A stretch of DNA of 64,000 bases from CATOSP01 sp965205385 (GCA_965205385.1 CBDBGS010000008.1:744001-808000), one strand, 5' to 3'; shown: positions 8,395 through 17,237, numbered from the stretch's first letter. Numbers and translations are program-made. The notes: a model not told the origin generated them from the letters alone.

Positions 8395-9851
8395 GCGGCG
8401 TTCCCGTCGCCTGCGGGCAGCGGGTGATTCTGGACTCTATCCTGGTCTGGTTCGCGGCTGCCGAGCGCCGCCCTTACCGCCTGCCGCACTGTCCGCACAT
8501 ACTCCAGACGCATCCCGTCAATTCCCAGGCCATCTTCTCGGTTGGTTTCGGGCAGAATGCAGCGTTCCATGGCCAACCTGCTGGCTTCCAACACCCGCCG
8601 TTGCGCTTGCGGCACCGAACGCAGTTCCCCGCTCAACCCCACCTCCCCGAAGGCCACAAGCCTGGGGTCCAAGGGCCTGTTGTAGAGGCTGGAGGCAATC
8701 GCCAGCACCAGGGCAAGGTCAACCGCCGGTTCATGTATCCGCAGCCCGCCCGCCACGTTCACAATGATGTCCTGCCCCGATAGGTCCAACGACGCCCGGC
8801 GGCTGGCCACCGCAGCAAGCATCAGAAGGCGGTTGTGGTCTATACCGTTGGCCACCCGGCGGGGCACCGGCAGTGGCGACGGAGAGGTCAATGCTTGAAT
8901 CTCCAGTAGCAGCGGGCGGCTGCCTTCCACCACGGGGGCCAGCGCGGCCCCGACAGCCCTTTCGTACCTTTGCGCCAGAAGAGCGCTGGACGGGTCCGGG
9001 ACCTCGACCAGGCCCTGGGCCGTCATCTCGAACACTCCCACCTCGTCAGTGGAGCCGAACCGGTTCTTCGCGCAATGGAGTGTGCGGACGGTCCCCGATT
9101 CTTGGGCTTCGAGGTAGGTTACGACGTCCACCATGTGCTCCAGGACCCTGGGCCCGGCGACGCTGCCGTCCTTGGTGACATGGCCCGCGACCAGGACAGG
9201 GACGTTCCGGGCTTTGGCCCAGCGCATCAGCCTCAACCCTGATTCTCTAATCTGGACCACGCTCCCCGGACCCGAAGGAATGTCGCGGCTGTAGAGGGTC
9301 TGTATGGAGTCCACAATGGCGAGTCCAGGCCGCATCTCCTCCAACTTCTGTACCACGATGTCGACGTCGGTCTCGGATAGGAGGAATACCTGGTCTCCGG
9401 GAAACTCCAAGCGTTGGGCACGCAGCTTGATCTGCTGCGGAGATTCTTCGCCGCTGACGTAGAGCACCTGTTGACCGCGGCTGGAGATGGACTGGGCGAT
9501 TTGGAGCAATAGAGTGGATTTGCCTATGCCTGGCTCCCCCGCCAACAATACGACGGAGCCCGGCACTATCCCGCCACCCAGGACACGGTTCAACTCCTGG
9601 CTGGGTAGCTGGACCCTTGGCTGGCTGTTCGCGTCAAGACGGGAGAGTTCCTGTACCGGCTCGGTAACGGCGTCTTGCCAACCTGTGCTGGTTGAGGGCG
9701 CGGTCCGGGCTGCTGGCGCCTCTACCAGGGGCCTCGGCGAGCCGCAAGAGGGTGATGGGCAGAAGCCCATCCACCGTGGGCTCTCATGACCGCAGTCCTG
9801 GCAATAAAAGACGGAACGTACGCGTTCCCTGGAGCGGTTAGAGGGGCGCAA
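8391..9851 (-). CDS. radA: DNA repair protein RadA (Sms)
   Basis: 486 residues. The N-terminal zinc finger is CQDCG...CPSPSC (note C-x4-C rather than the common C-x2-C). A RecA-like ATPase follows with Walker A GEPGIGKST near residue 107, the RadA motif KNRFGSTDEVG near 265, and a Lon-protease-like C-terminal domain. It promotes branch migration in recombination repair. The start is TTG 9851: AGGAGG sits five bases upstream, and no ATG is available before the zinc finger. A minus-strand TATAAT at 9876-9881 may be its -10 element. Confidence 0.95.
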   Translation of the reverse strand: MRPSNRSRERVRSVFYCQDCGHESPRWMGFCPSPSCGSPRPLVEAPAARTAPSTSTGWQDAVTEPVQELSRLDANSQPRVQLPSQELNRVLGGGIVPGSVVLLAGEPGIGKSTLLLQIAQSISSRGQQVLYVSGEESPQQIKLRAQRLEFPGDQVFLLSETDVDIVVQKLEEMRPGLAIVDSIQTLYSRDIPSGPGSVVQIRESGLRLMRWAKARNVPVLVAGHVTKDGSVAGPRVLEHMVDVVTYLEAQESGTVRTLHCAKNRFGSTDEVGVFEMTAQGLVEVPDPSSALLAQRYERAVGAALAPVVEGSRPLLLEIQALTSPSPLPVPRRVANGIDHNRLLMLAAVASRRASLDLSGQDIIVNVAGGLRIHEPAVDLALVLAIASSLYNRPLDPRLVAFGEVGLSGELRSVPQAQRRVLEASRLAMERCILPETNREDGLGIDGMRLEYVRTVRQAVRAALGSREPDQDRVQNHPLPAGDGNAA

Positions 9852-9887
9852 CTGGGCCTCCTGGAGGTTTGGCCCATTATAACAGCA

Positions 9888-9913
9888 GAGGACCCCGGCT
9901 CAGCGGGGTCCTC
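9888..9913 (-). terminator. Rho-independent terminator of clpC
   Basis: GAGGACCCCG (9888-9897) and CGGGGTCCTC (9904-9913) form a perfect ten-base stem with a six-base loop. In clpC direction it is followed by a T-containing stretch (TGCTGTTATAAT). It separates clpC from radA. Confidence 0.85.
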
Positions 9914-9948
9914 TGTCAGTAGCCATAAACCGTTGTGCGCGCTGGACC

Positions 9949-12417
9949 TTAGACCGGGGCTGCCTCTGCCTCGGGAACCTTGTTGCGGATGACGATCTTG
10001 TCGTCTTCCATGTCGACTATCGCAGTGTCTCCGGCATCGAGGCTGCCACCGAGCACCTCGTCGGACAGGGAGTCTTCTACTTCGTTCTGGATCAACCGGC
10101 GCAGCGGCCGGGCGCCCAGTACAGGGTCGAAGCCCTTCTCGCCGAGCCATTGCCGGGCCGAGTCGGTGAGTTCTAGATCGATCTTCTTTTCCGCCAGTTC
10201 TTTCCTGACCATGTCAATCATCAGGTCAACGATAGCCAGAATCTCGGACTCGTCAAGTTGGTGGAAAACGACGGTAGCGTCGATGCGGTTAAGGAACTCG
10301 GGACGGAAGAAGCGCTTGACTTCGTCCATCACTTTTTCCTTCATGCGCTCGTAGGAACTGTCCCTGGTTTGGGCTAGGTCGGACTTGATGCTGAATCCCA
10401 GGGTGGTCTCGCGCTTGATCAGGTCGGAGCCCAGGTTGCTGGTCATCACCAGTATGGAGTTGCGGAAGTCTACCTTCCGGCCCCTGGCGTCTGTCAGCGT
10501 ACCGGCGTCGAAAATCTGGAGCAGGATGTTGAACACTTCAGGGTGGGCCTTCTCGATCTCGTCGAACAGGACCGCGCAATAGTTCTTTCTGCGCACTCCC
10601 TCGGTCAACTGGCCTCCTTCATCGTAGCCGACGTACCCCGGAGGCGCTCCGATCAGCCGGGCAACTGTGTGGCGTTCCTGGAACTCGGACATGTCCAGCC
10701 GAATCATAGCGTCTTCGTTGCCGAACATGAACTCGGCTAGGGCCCGAACGAGTTCGGTTTTACCCACGCCGGTGGGGCCAAGGAACATGAACACTCCGAT
10801 GGGGCGCCGGGGGTCCTTCAGGCCGGCCCTGGCGCGGCGCACCGATTTGGCAACGCTGACGATGGCTTCGTCCTGGCCGATGATGCGCTTGTGGAGCTCC
10901 TGTTCCATGCGCAGCAGCCGCTCGGTCTCTTCCGAGGCCAGACGGGTTACCGGGATTCCGGTCCACATGCTGACCACTTCGGCGATATCGTCTTCCGTGA
11001 CTACCGGACGTTCTTTGCCCTTGCCTTCCTGCCAGTCCTTCTCCAGGGTGTCCAGGTCTTCGCTCTGGCGCAGTTCGCGGTCCCGTAGCTCGGCTGCGGC
11101 CTCGTACTGCTGGGAGGCGATGGCCTCGTCCTTCTCCTTGCGGACCTGTTCCAAGACTTGCATCGCGTCTTTAACCGACGCGGGAGTCACGCTGCCCCGC
11201 AAACGGACCCGAGAGCCAGCCTCGTCGATGAGGTCGATAGCCTTGTCCGGGAGGAAGCGGTCGGAAATAAAGCGTGACGCCAGGTTGGCGGCGCTGTTGA
11301 GCGCCTCGTCTGTGATATCTACGTTGTGGTGGTCCTCATAGCGGCTTCTGACGCCCTTGAGGATGTCGACCGTCTCGTCGCTAGAGGGCTCTTCCACCCG
11401 CACCGGCTGCAACCGGCGTTCCAGCGCGGGGTCTCTCTCCACGTACTTGCGGTAGTCGTCCAGGGTGGTCGCTCCGATGCACTGGAGTTCACCCCTGGCC
11501 AAAGATGGCTTCAGAATGTTGGAGGCGTCCACCGCGCCTTCGGCGGCTCCAGCTCCAACGATAGTGTGGATCTCGTCGATAAAGAGCACGCAGTTGCCTG
11601 AGCTCTTGATCTCTTCGATGACTTTCTTGAGCCGTTCCTCGAATTCGCCCCTGTACTTGGTGCCAGCCACTAGGGCTCCCATGTCAAGGGTAACGAGCCG
11701 TTTCCCTTGTAGGGTGTCGGGCACCTCTCCGCCGCCGATGCGCTGTGCAAGAGCTTCGACGATGGCGGTCTTACCTACTCCGGGTTCGCCGACCAGCACG
11801 GGGTTGTTCTTGGTGCGGCGGCTGAGTATCTGGACGACCCGTTGTATCTCCTGCTCACGACCGATGACCGGGTCTAGCTTGTCCGACCGGGCGGCTACCG
11901 TGAGGTCGACTCCGAGCTGGTCCAGGGTGGGGGTACGGGTGGTGGTGCGGGAACCCTGACTGCCCGTGCCCTGGTTGTGGCTGAGAATCCGGTGGGTCTC
12001 GGCCCGGACTTTATCCAGGGTGACACCCAGGCTTTCCAAGACGCCCGCGGCGACGCCTTCACCTTCACGGAGCAGGCCGATGAGAAGGTGTTCGGTCCCG
12101 ATATAAGTGTGGTTCATCCGGCGCGCCTCATCGACGGCCAGTTCCACCACCTTCTTAGCTCTAGGGGTGAGCCCAATCTCACCCTGGGCCGGCTTCTCGC
12201 CTCGGCCAATAATAAACTCGACTGCGGAGCGGACCTTACTCAGGTCAACAGCCAGGCTGGAGAGGACTCTTGCGGCCACGCCCTCCGTTTCTCGGACAAG
12301 GCCAAGGAGGATGTGCTCGGTGCCGATGTAGTTGTGGTTGAAGCGCTGGGCCTCTTCCTGGGCAAGTGACAGAACTCTGCGGGCCCGTTCGGAAAACTTC
12401 TCGAATCTGCTACCCAT
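9949..12417 (-). CDS. clpC: ATP-dependent Clp protease ATPase subunit ClpC
   Basis: 822 residues, the standard ClpC length. Two Clp_N repeats occupy residues 1-145, the first AAA domain has Walker A GEPGVGKT and VLFIDEIHT, a UVR-like coiled segment (EAAAELRDRE) lies near 430, and the second AAA domain has GPTGVGKTEL. ClpC unfolds substrates for ClpP. No ctsR, mcsA or mcsB is next to it, so the classical Bacillus control is absent here. ATG 12417 follows AGGAG by eight bases. Confidence 0.97.
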   Translation of the reverse strand: MGSRFEKFSERARRVLSLAQEEAQRFNHNYIGTEHILLGLVRETEGVAARVLSSLAVDLSKVRSAVEFIIGRGEKPAQGEIGLTPRAKKVVELAVDEARRMNHTYIGTEHLLIGLLREGEGVAAGVLESLGVTLDKVRAETHRILSHNQGTGSQGSRTTTRTPTLDQLGVDLTVAARSDKLDPVIGREQEIQRVVQILSRRTKNNPVLVGEPGVGKTAIVEALAQRIGGGEVPDTLQGKRLVTLDMGALVAGTKYRGEFEERLKKVIEEIKSSGNCVLFIDEIHTIVGAGAAEGAVDASNILKPSLARGELQCIGATTLDDYRKYVERDPALERRLQPVRVEEPSSDETVDILKGVRSRYEDHHNVDITDEALNSAANLASRFISDRFLPDKAIDLIDEAGSRVRLRGSVTPASVKDAMQVLEQVRKEKDEAIASQQYEAAAELRDRELRQSEDLDTLEKDWQEGKGKERPVVTEDDIAEVVSMWTGIPVTRLASEETERLLRMEQELHKRIIGQDEAIVSVAKSVRRARAGLKDPRRPIGVFMFLGPTGVGKTELVRALAEFMFGNEDAMIRLDMSEFQERHTVARLIGAPPGYVGYDEGGQLTEGVRRKNYCAVLFDEIEKAHPEVFNILLQIFDAGTLTDARGRKVDFRNSILVMTSNLGSDLIKRETTLGFSIKSDLAQTRDSSYERMKEKVMDEVKRFFRPEFLNRIDATVVFHQLDESEILAIVDLMIDMVRKELAEKKIDLELTDSARQWLGEKGFDPVLGARPLRRLIQNEVEDSLSDEVLGGSLDAGDTAIVDMEDDKIVIRNKVPEAEAAPV

Positions 12418-12489
12418 AATTCCGCTCCTGGTGGTGGACGTGATGGGCCCTTACTTAACAATAAGGACGGACAATAGCCTGATCAGCCA

Positions 12490-12518
12490 ATTATAGGTTC
12501 AGGTAAACTGAGTGTAAA
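12490..12518 (-). promoter_or_regulatory. Probable sigma-70 promoter of clpC
   Basis: On the minus strand TTTACA (12513-12518) and TATAAT (12490-12495) are separated by 17 bases, a near-consensus promoter about 75 bases before the clpC start codon. Confidence 0.65.
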
Positions 12519-12662
12519 GGCGCTCAGTTGCGTCCAGATTGCGAATCTCGTGGGTTTTGGTCCACGGTTCGCGGGACCCAATGCCCCAAACTCAGGGACG
12601 TCCCCGGAACTAGGCTTGGGTGACGAGGTGTGGGACGATGAGAATCGTCTGGGGCTGGATGT

Positions 12663-12786
12663 ACCTCCCGGCGGTGACCTATTTTCCCACTCCGTCGCCA
12701 GAGCAGTATCGTCGGCGCTGGGGCGTTTCACTTCCGTGTTCGAGATGGGAACGGGTGGGGCCACCTCGCTCAAACCACCAGGAAGT
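12663..12786 (-). rRNA. rrf: 5S ribosomal RNA
   Basis: On the minus strand the conserved 5S core is clear (GAGCGAGGTGGCCCCACC, CCCGTTCCCATCTCGAACAC, GAAGTGAAACG). The ends pair as a 13-base helix I: ACTTCCTGGTGGT (complement of 12774-12786) with ACCGCCGGGAGGT (complement of 12663-12675). The exact mature ends may lie a few bases inside. No 16S or 23S gene is nearby, so this is an unlinked 5S gene between rsmG and clpC. Confidence 0.93.
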
Positions 12787-12800
12787 ACTCCGATTGCCAG

Positions 12801-12829
12801 AGTATGCACTATTTTTCACAACCTGGCAA
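12801..12829 (-). promoter_or_regulatory. Probable promoter of 5S rRNA
   Basis: Minus-strand TTGCCA (12824-12829) and CATACT (12801-12806) are 17 bases apart, and the 5S 5' end lies about 14 bases downstream. Confidence 0.45.
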
Positions 12830-12979
12830 GTGTATTTCCCCTCAAACTGACCTTTTCTCGCTACTTTCACCCCGTTGCCAGGTGCGCTGATTCGAGCGTT
12901 CGATACTCATAATCCGAGGCTGAGATTTAACGCCAGGGCAGAGGACAAGTTCCGTGGGTCATGGCTGGATGAACCATGC

Positions 12980-13705
12980 TCACAGCGGCCTCTTGGCGGG
13001 CATTCCGGCGCGCCGGGGGTACTGTTCGGGCGTTGGGCCTATCTTTTCGATCTCCAGCGCCACCCGGTTATCCTCCAACCCTGGTAAGTCCACATGGTGG
13101 ATACTTTTGAAGCGGCCTCCCAGAATTGTGAGAGCACGCGACGCGGACTCGATTTCGCCCTCGATTCCTCCGTGCTTGAGCGCGACTAATTTTCCGCTGA
13201 TGCCGCAGAACGGAAGGGTGTATTCGGCCAGAGTCGGAAGTCTGGCCACCCCCCGCGATACGGCCAGATCGAACGATTCCCTGAGCCCCGGTTGGTGCGC
13301 GAGTTGCTCGGCCCTGCCCGTGTGTATTTCCATCTCCTCAAGCCCCAGTTTATCGGTGATAAAGCGGAGGAATTCCGTCTTTTTCCCGGTGGATTCCAGC
13401 AGGGACACGCGGAGGTCGGGGAAGGCTATCTTGAGCGGAATCCCAGGCAATCCGGCACCGGCCCCGACGTCGATCAACCGGCCGCCCGAAGGAAGGGGCC
13501 GGCCCGTCGCAATGCAAACGGTCAAGGAGTCCAGAAAGTGCTTTACCTGCACCTCCTCGTAGTCGACTATGGATGTGAGGTTTATCCGCTGGTTCCACTC
13601 GGCCAGCTCGGCGTAGTAGGTCTGAAACTGGTCGATCTGGCGATCGTCCAGGCTTATGCCCAGCGCTTTCGATCCCTCGGTGAGTAGTCGCATTCGACGC
13701 TCCAT
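12980..13705 (-). CDS. rsmG: 16S rRNA (guanine-N7) methyltransferase RsmG (GidB)
   Basis: 241 residues, standard length. The class I SAM site is LIDVGAGAGLPGIPLKI (near residue 78) followed by LLEST at the second strand and the RsmG signature SRGVARL. It methylates G527 of 16S rRNA (E. coli numbering). Upstream residues NQRINLTSI are also diagnostic. The neighbouring 5S gene gives a translation-related context. Confidence 0.95.
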   Translation of the reverse strand: MERRMRLLTEGSKALGISLDDRQIDQFQTYYAELAEWNQRINLTSIVDYEEVQVKHFLDSLTVCIATGRPLPSGGRLIDVGAGAGLPGIPLKIAFPDLRVSLLESTGKKTEFLRFITDKLGLEEMEIHTGRAEQLAHQPGLRESFDLAVSRGVARLPTLAEYTLPFCGISGKLVALKHGGIEGEIESASRALTILGGRFKSIHHVDLPGLEDNRVALEIEKIGPTPEQYPRRAGMPAKRPL

Positions 13706-13891
13706 TGGACTAGATTATAGTCATAAATATGTTCGTCACGAGGGCTCGCTGGGTCAATTGACAGCCTAGTAGGCCCCTCGTAGAATTAGCCGAGTCTCGA
13801 GATTTTACGTAATCCGCATGGCATTCGGCGCATTTCCCAAGGGGAAGCCCCGGGTGCGGTCAATTGCCGGACTACGGGGGAAGGGTTTGCA

Positions 13892-14128
13892 ATGGCGACT
13901 AAAGCATACCTGTTGGTGGAGACCGCGGTAGGTCAGACCAGGGAAGTGGCAGATACCCTCAGGGGCATGGAAAATATCGAGACCGTCGACGTGGTCACCG
14001 GCCCATACGACATCATCGCGGTGATTAGTGGTGAAGATATGTCGGTGGTGGGCAACGTGGTTACCGGCAATATACACACGGTGGGCGGCGTAGTGCGGAC
14101 CGTTACCTGTGTGGCTGTGGGCGGCTAG
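13892..14128 (+). CDS. Stand-alone Lrp/AsnC-type RAM domain protein
   Basis: 78 residues that consist only of the ligand-binding (RAM) domain of Lrp/AsnC regulators: KAYLLVETAVGQTREVADTL, VDVVTGPYDIIAVI. There is no DNA-binding HTH. Such small RAM proteins form ring oligomers that bind amino acids and can modulate partner regulators. A ribosome site (GGGGAAGGG) lies upstream of ATG 13892. Confidence 0.85.
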   Translation: MATKAYLLVETAVGQTREVADTLRGMENIETVDVVTGPYDIIAVISGEDMSVVGNVVTGNIHTVGGVVRTVTCVAVGG

Positions 14129-14207
14129 ACTTTCTTCCCTCGGGCGGCGGCGGACATGTTGTTAGCGGTCCCCGTTGGCTTTTCCAGGCCCATTAAGGAG
14201 ATTCGCT

Positions 14208-15383
14208 GTGGATTTCACGTTTAGCCCCGAAGACGATTCCTTCAGGCAGGATGTCCGCCAGTTCATTCGCCGGGAGCTTCCCGCCGATTGGGAAGGCGGC
14301 GGCCGCTACCCGGAGGAAGACGACTGGGACCTAACGGTGCAGATCCGGAAGAAGATGGCTGACCGGGGCTGGCTGACGATGCATTGGCCCGAGGAATACG
14401 GCGGACAGGCGGCCTCTCAGGTCCGCTCCGCCATATTCAGCGAGGAACTGACCTACAACCGGACGCCGGGCAGGGACATATTCGGTGTGCGGATGCTTGG
14501 CCCCACTTTGATGATCCACGGCTCGGAGGAACAGAAACAGGCCCATCTGCCGCCGGTGGCCAGGGGAGAGATCCAATGGTGCCAGGGTTACAGCGAGCCC
14601 GGCTCGGGGTCCGACCTCGCCTCCCTCAGCACCCGCGCCATTAAAGACGGCGATGACCTGGTGATCAACGGCAGCAAGATTTGGACCAGCATGGCCCACC
14701 ACGCCGACTGGATAATGCTGCTGGCCCGCACGGACCCGGACGCCCCCAAGCACAGGGGAATCAGCTTCGTCCTTGTGGATATGAAGAGTCCTGGGATTCA
14801 GGTGAGGCCCATCATCAACATGGCCAACCGCCACGAATTCAACCAGGTGATTTTCGACAACGTCAGAGTGCCGGTGAGGAACATAGTTGGAGAGGAGAAC
14901 CGGGGTTGGTACGTGGCCGTGACGTTGCTGGACTTTGAGCGTTCCGGAATAGACTACTCGGCTACCGGGCGCCGGCTGTTGGATGAGACGCTGGAGTATG
15001 CCACTGAGACGACCCGCAACGGCAAGCCATTGTCCGAGACCGGCTGGGTCCGGAACGCGTTGGCCGACCGGTACATCGAATGCGAAGTTGCCCGGCTCAT
15101 GGCCTACAACGTGGCCTACATGCAGGGGCAAGGCCTGGTGCCCAACAAAGAGGCATCCATGAGCAAGGTCTTCGGAAGCGAGACCGTGCAGCGGATCACC
15201 AAGACCAGCTTGGACATCCTTGGCATGTACGGTTTCCTTGGGCGGGATGAGAAATGGGCGCCCCTGAAGGGAAGGATCCAGGAAAACTGGATGAGCGCCT
15301 TCTCCGGGACCATCGCCGCCGGGACCTCCGAGGTCCAGCGGAACATCATCGCCTCTCGGGGGTTGGGACTTCCCCGCGGGTAA
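14208..15383 (+). CDS. Acyl-CoA dehydrogenase family protein
   Basis: 391 residues with the three-part acyl-CoA dehydrogenase fold: N-terminal helices, the FAD-binding beta domain (QGYSEPGSGSDLASLSTRA, then INGSKIWTSMAHHADW), and the C-terminal helical domain ending GTSEVQRNIIASRGL. It oxidises an acyl-CoA to the 2-enoyl-CoA with FAD; the acyl substrate cannot be told. GTG 14208 is chosen because AAGGAG lies seven bases upstream; the longer frame from 14175 has no ribosome site. Confidence 0.9.
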   Translation: MDFTFSPEDDSFRQDVRQFIRRELPADWEGGGRYPEEDDWDLTVQIRKKMADRGWLTMHWPEEYGGQAASQVRSAIFSEELTYNRTPGRDIFGVRMLGPTLMIHGSEEQKQAHLPPVARGEIQWCQGYSEPGSGSDLASLSTRAIKDGDDLVINGSKIWTSMAHHADWIMLLARTDPDAPKHRGISFVLVDMKSPGIQVRPIINMANRHEFNQVIFDNVRVPVRNIVGEENRGWYVAVTLLDFERSGIDYSATGRRLLDETLEYATETTRNGKPLSETGWVRNALADRYIECEVARLMAYNVAYMQGQGLVPNKEASMSKVFGSETVQRITKTSLDILGMYGFLGRDEKWAPLKGRIQENWMSAFSGTIAAGTSEVQRNIIASRGLGLPRG

Positions 15384-15416
15384 GCTCTCTCGATTAAGCG
15401 TTCTGGGACCTGTTTC

Positions 15417-15743
15417 TTAGGCCGCTAGGGCCTGCACCGCGTCCTGGTCCATCTGGCACTCTGCTTCCCGGCAGCGGCGCATGATCCGGAAGATGGTCCG
15501 CACAGTCACCGAGAAACGCTCCGCCGCTTCTTCCGCCGTTAGCCCCTCTGACTGGATCGTGTTCCACACCCTGAAGTCTTTCGCCAGGCGCCTTTGCTGT
15601 TGGAACCAGATGGGGTCATCGAACCTGCACTGAGGCAGCGGGCAGGTGAGGCAAGACGGGGATATCTCGCAACCCGTGTCGTAGTAATGGTAAAACTCCG
15701 GGACCGTATCGACTATCGCCGCAGTTGCCGTTGCTCTAACCAT
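15417..15743 (-). CDS. Cys-rich helix-turn-helix protein
   Basis: 108 residues. The N-terminal half has four cysteines in CEISPSCLTCPLPQC (near residues 25-39), a likely zinc or Fe-S site. The C-terminal half has an HTH (LTAEEAAERFSVTVRTIFRIMRR). I infer a small DNA-binding regulator. ATG 15743 has GGGAG seven bases upstream and lies downstream of two operator-like repeats, so it is preferred to TTG 15782 and ATG 15761. No named family recognised. Confidence 0.65.
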   Translation of the reverse strand: MVRATATAAIVDTVPEFYHYYDTGCEISPSCLTCPLPQCRFDDPIWFQQQRRLAKDFRVWNTIQSEGLTAEEAAERFSVTVRTIFRIMRRCREAECQMDQDAVQALAA

Positions 15744-15755
15744 GACCAAACTCCC

Positions 15756-15800
15756 AAACATGTGTTCTAATGCTGGGAGCAAGTATAGAACATGTGTTTC
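15756..15800 (-). promoter_or_regulatory. Two DinR/LexA-like 12-bp operator sites
   Basis: AAACATGTGTTC (15756-15767) and GAACATGTGTTT (15788-15799) lie just upstream of the HTH gene start, 32 bases apart start to start (about three helical turns). The second fits the Gram-positive SOS box CGAACRNRYGTTYC except its first base; the first fits on the opposite strand with one further mismatch. They could bind LexA or the HTH protein itself. Confidence 0.5.
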
Positions 15801-15896
15801 AGGGCCGTCAATGGGTTTTGGCCGGAAAGTAGAACGGAATTTCGAGTAATTCAGAACAAGGGTCTAGGTAGGAGTTGAAGAGGGAAACGAGGTGAT

Positions 15897-16226
15897 TCAG
15901 GATTCGAGTTGTGGCCGTGCGGCCTTTCCCAGGATCAGGCCATTGTCCAGTTCGATCCTCGCCCGCAGGTTGGTGAACAACAGGAACCGCCGGGAGTCTA
16001 TGTACATGTTGGACGTGTGGTTGGCGAGGTCGGCGGCGATCAGAAGTTCCACTCCGTCCTGATGGACCGGCACGTATTCCGTGGTGTCCCGCCGGCCTAT
16101 GTGAGTATCGACCGATACTTCAACAATCGACCCGGATCAAGAAGAGTAGCAGAGTAGGTCTACAGCGGCCCTGCCACCCTTCTTCTGGATGTGGACAACC
16201 GCCTTTTCTCCCAGATTTAATTCCAT
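15897..16226 (-). CDS. Candidate selenoprotein (in-frame UGA at codon 30), HesB-like
   Basis: ATG 16226 starts ten bases after the stop of the HD-domain gene and has its own site (GAGGTG, six bases away). Codons 1-29 (MELNLGEKAVVHIQKKGGRA...LLCYSS) lead to TGA at 16137-16139, after which the same frame stays open for 79 protein-like codons (SGSIVEVSVDTHIGRRD...YIDSRRFLLFTNLRARI). The pattern resembles, from memory, the small HesB-like 'CC/Se motif' family that carries Sec or Cys at this position. Seventeen bases after the UGA, 16104-16119 folds as a six-base stem with a GGUC loop, as in bacterial SECIS elements. The alternative is a nonsense mutation in an ordinary gene. Confidence 0.5.
16104..16119 (-). 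promoter_or_regulatory. SECIS-like hairpin after in-frame UGA
   Basis: On the minus strand AGTATC-GGTC-GATACT forms a six-base stem with loop GGUC. The loop is 23 bases 3' of the UGA, within the 16-37 base window known for bacterial SECIS elements, and has G at its first two positions as required by SelB recognition in known examples. Confidence 0.4.
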
Positions 16227-16236
16227 GCCAGCACCT

Positions 16237-16884
16237 CTATGCGGTCCCGCTTGTGGTTTTGAGAGGCTCTTCCTGGACCTGTGTCAGAAGGTAGTTTCGC
16301 GTTTCAACCGTCACCGGATGGATGAACTCTCCCCGGTCGAGCCTTGGTGACCTGATCTCCCGCGTCAGGAACTCCAGGATTGCCCTGTCCAGGTCTTCCT
16401 TGGCCATTTCCCGAAGTTGTGAGATGAAGGGGTAACGGTGTTGCTTGTTGGGGTCGAGTTTGTCTGCCAGAAACACGACCTTCCCCAGCGTGTCCTGGGT
16501 TGGGTGGCTGGTGGTGTGCCAGTATACGGCCTGGAGAAGGGAGGCATCATCCACGCCGTCGCTTTGCCGCAACAGCTCCGAGCCAACCGGTCCGTGCAAC
16601 ATGACGGGGACCTGCTGTTCGACCAGTCCAATGGGAACGCCCAACTCGGGCGCGAGGCGCAACTGCTCCTTCCCAGGCATGGCCCTGGCTACGTCATGGG
16701 CGAGCATTCCAACGGCGGCGCGCTCTTCGTCGAGACCGTGGCAATGGGCAAGCTCCCTGGCGATTTCGACTACCCTGTAAATGTGGGCCTGAAGCCCATC
16801 AGGCAGCCGGTCGACGCGCCGTTGGATGTGGCGCGTGTCCTGGTCCATTCCCTTGCCGCGGGAAATTTCCGGTTGAGTCGACAT
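16237..16884 (-). CDS. HD-domain phosphohydrolase, YqeK-like
   Basis: 215 residues. The metal site is readable as H (RVVEIARELAHCHGL), HD (GMLAHDVARAM), H (LHGPVGSELL) and D (VVFLADKLDPNK), matching YqeK enzymes that split diadenosine tetraphosphate symmetrically. It starts five bases after the HIT gene stop, another Ap4A-type hydrolase family, which supports a role in dinucleotide clearance. ATG 16884 is used; ATG 16848 is possible. Confidence 0.75.
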   Translation of the reverse strand: MSTQPEISRGKGMDQDTRHIQRRVDRLPDGLQAHIYRVVEIARELAHCHGLDEERAAVGMLAHDVARAMPGKEQLRLAPELGVPIGLVEQQVPVMLHGPVGSELLRQSDGVDDASLLQAVYWHTTSHPTQDTLGKVVFLADKLDPNKQHRYPFISQLREMAKEDLDRAILEFLTREIRSPRLDRGEFIHPVTVETRNYLLTQVQEEPLKTTSGTA

Positions 16885-16889
16885 GGCGG

Positions 16890-17237
16890 TTATCCTAGGG
16901 CTCCCAGTGGTCGTCCGCCCAGCAGGTGCATGTGCAAATGTTCAATTCCCTGACCGGAGTCGGGACCCTGGTTTAGGGCCAGCCGGTACCCGCTCAACGT
17001 GACGCCTTCTCTCCGGGCCATCTCCTCGGCCACCACGAACAGGTGTCCCATGACCGGAATCTGACCGGGACCGATGTAGGCCAGGGAGGGAAGGTGCATG
17101 TTGGGGATAATCAGCAAGTGGACCTGGGCCGTTGGATTGATGTCGCGGACCACGTAAACCTGGTCGTCGCGGTAGATGGGGGACTCGTGGGCCGAGTCCC
17201 GGGCCATGGCGCAGAACACGCAACCGCCTGTGCTCAT
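16890..17237 (-). CDS. HIT family nucleotide hydrolase
   Basis: 115 residues with CVFCAMARD at the N terminus and the histidine triad EHLHMHLLGGRPLG near the C terminus. HINT-branch enzymes hydrolyse nucleoside phosphoramidates or AMP conjugates. Its ATG overlaps the stop of the preceding acyl-CoA dehydrogenase (17234-17237), so the two are translationally coupled. Confidence 0.9.
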   Translation of the reverse strand: MSTGGCVFCAMARDSAHESPIYRDDQVYVVRDINPTAQVHLLIIPNMHLPSLAYIGPGQIPVMGHLFVVAEEMARREGVTLSGYRLALNQGPDSGQGIEHLHMHLLGGRPLGALG

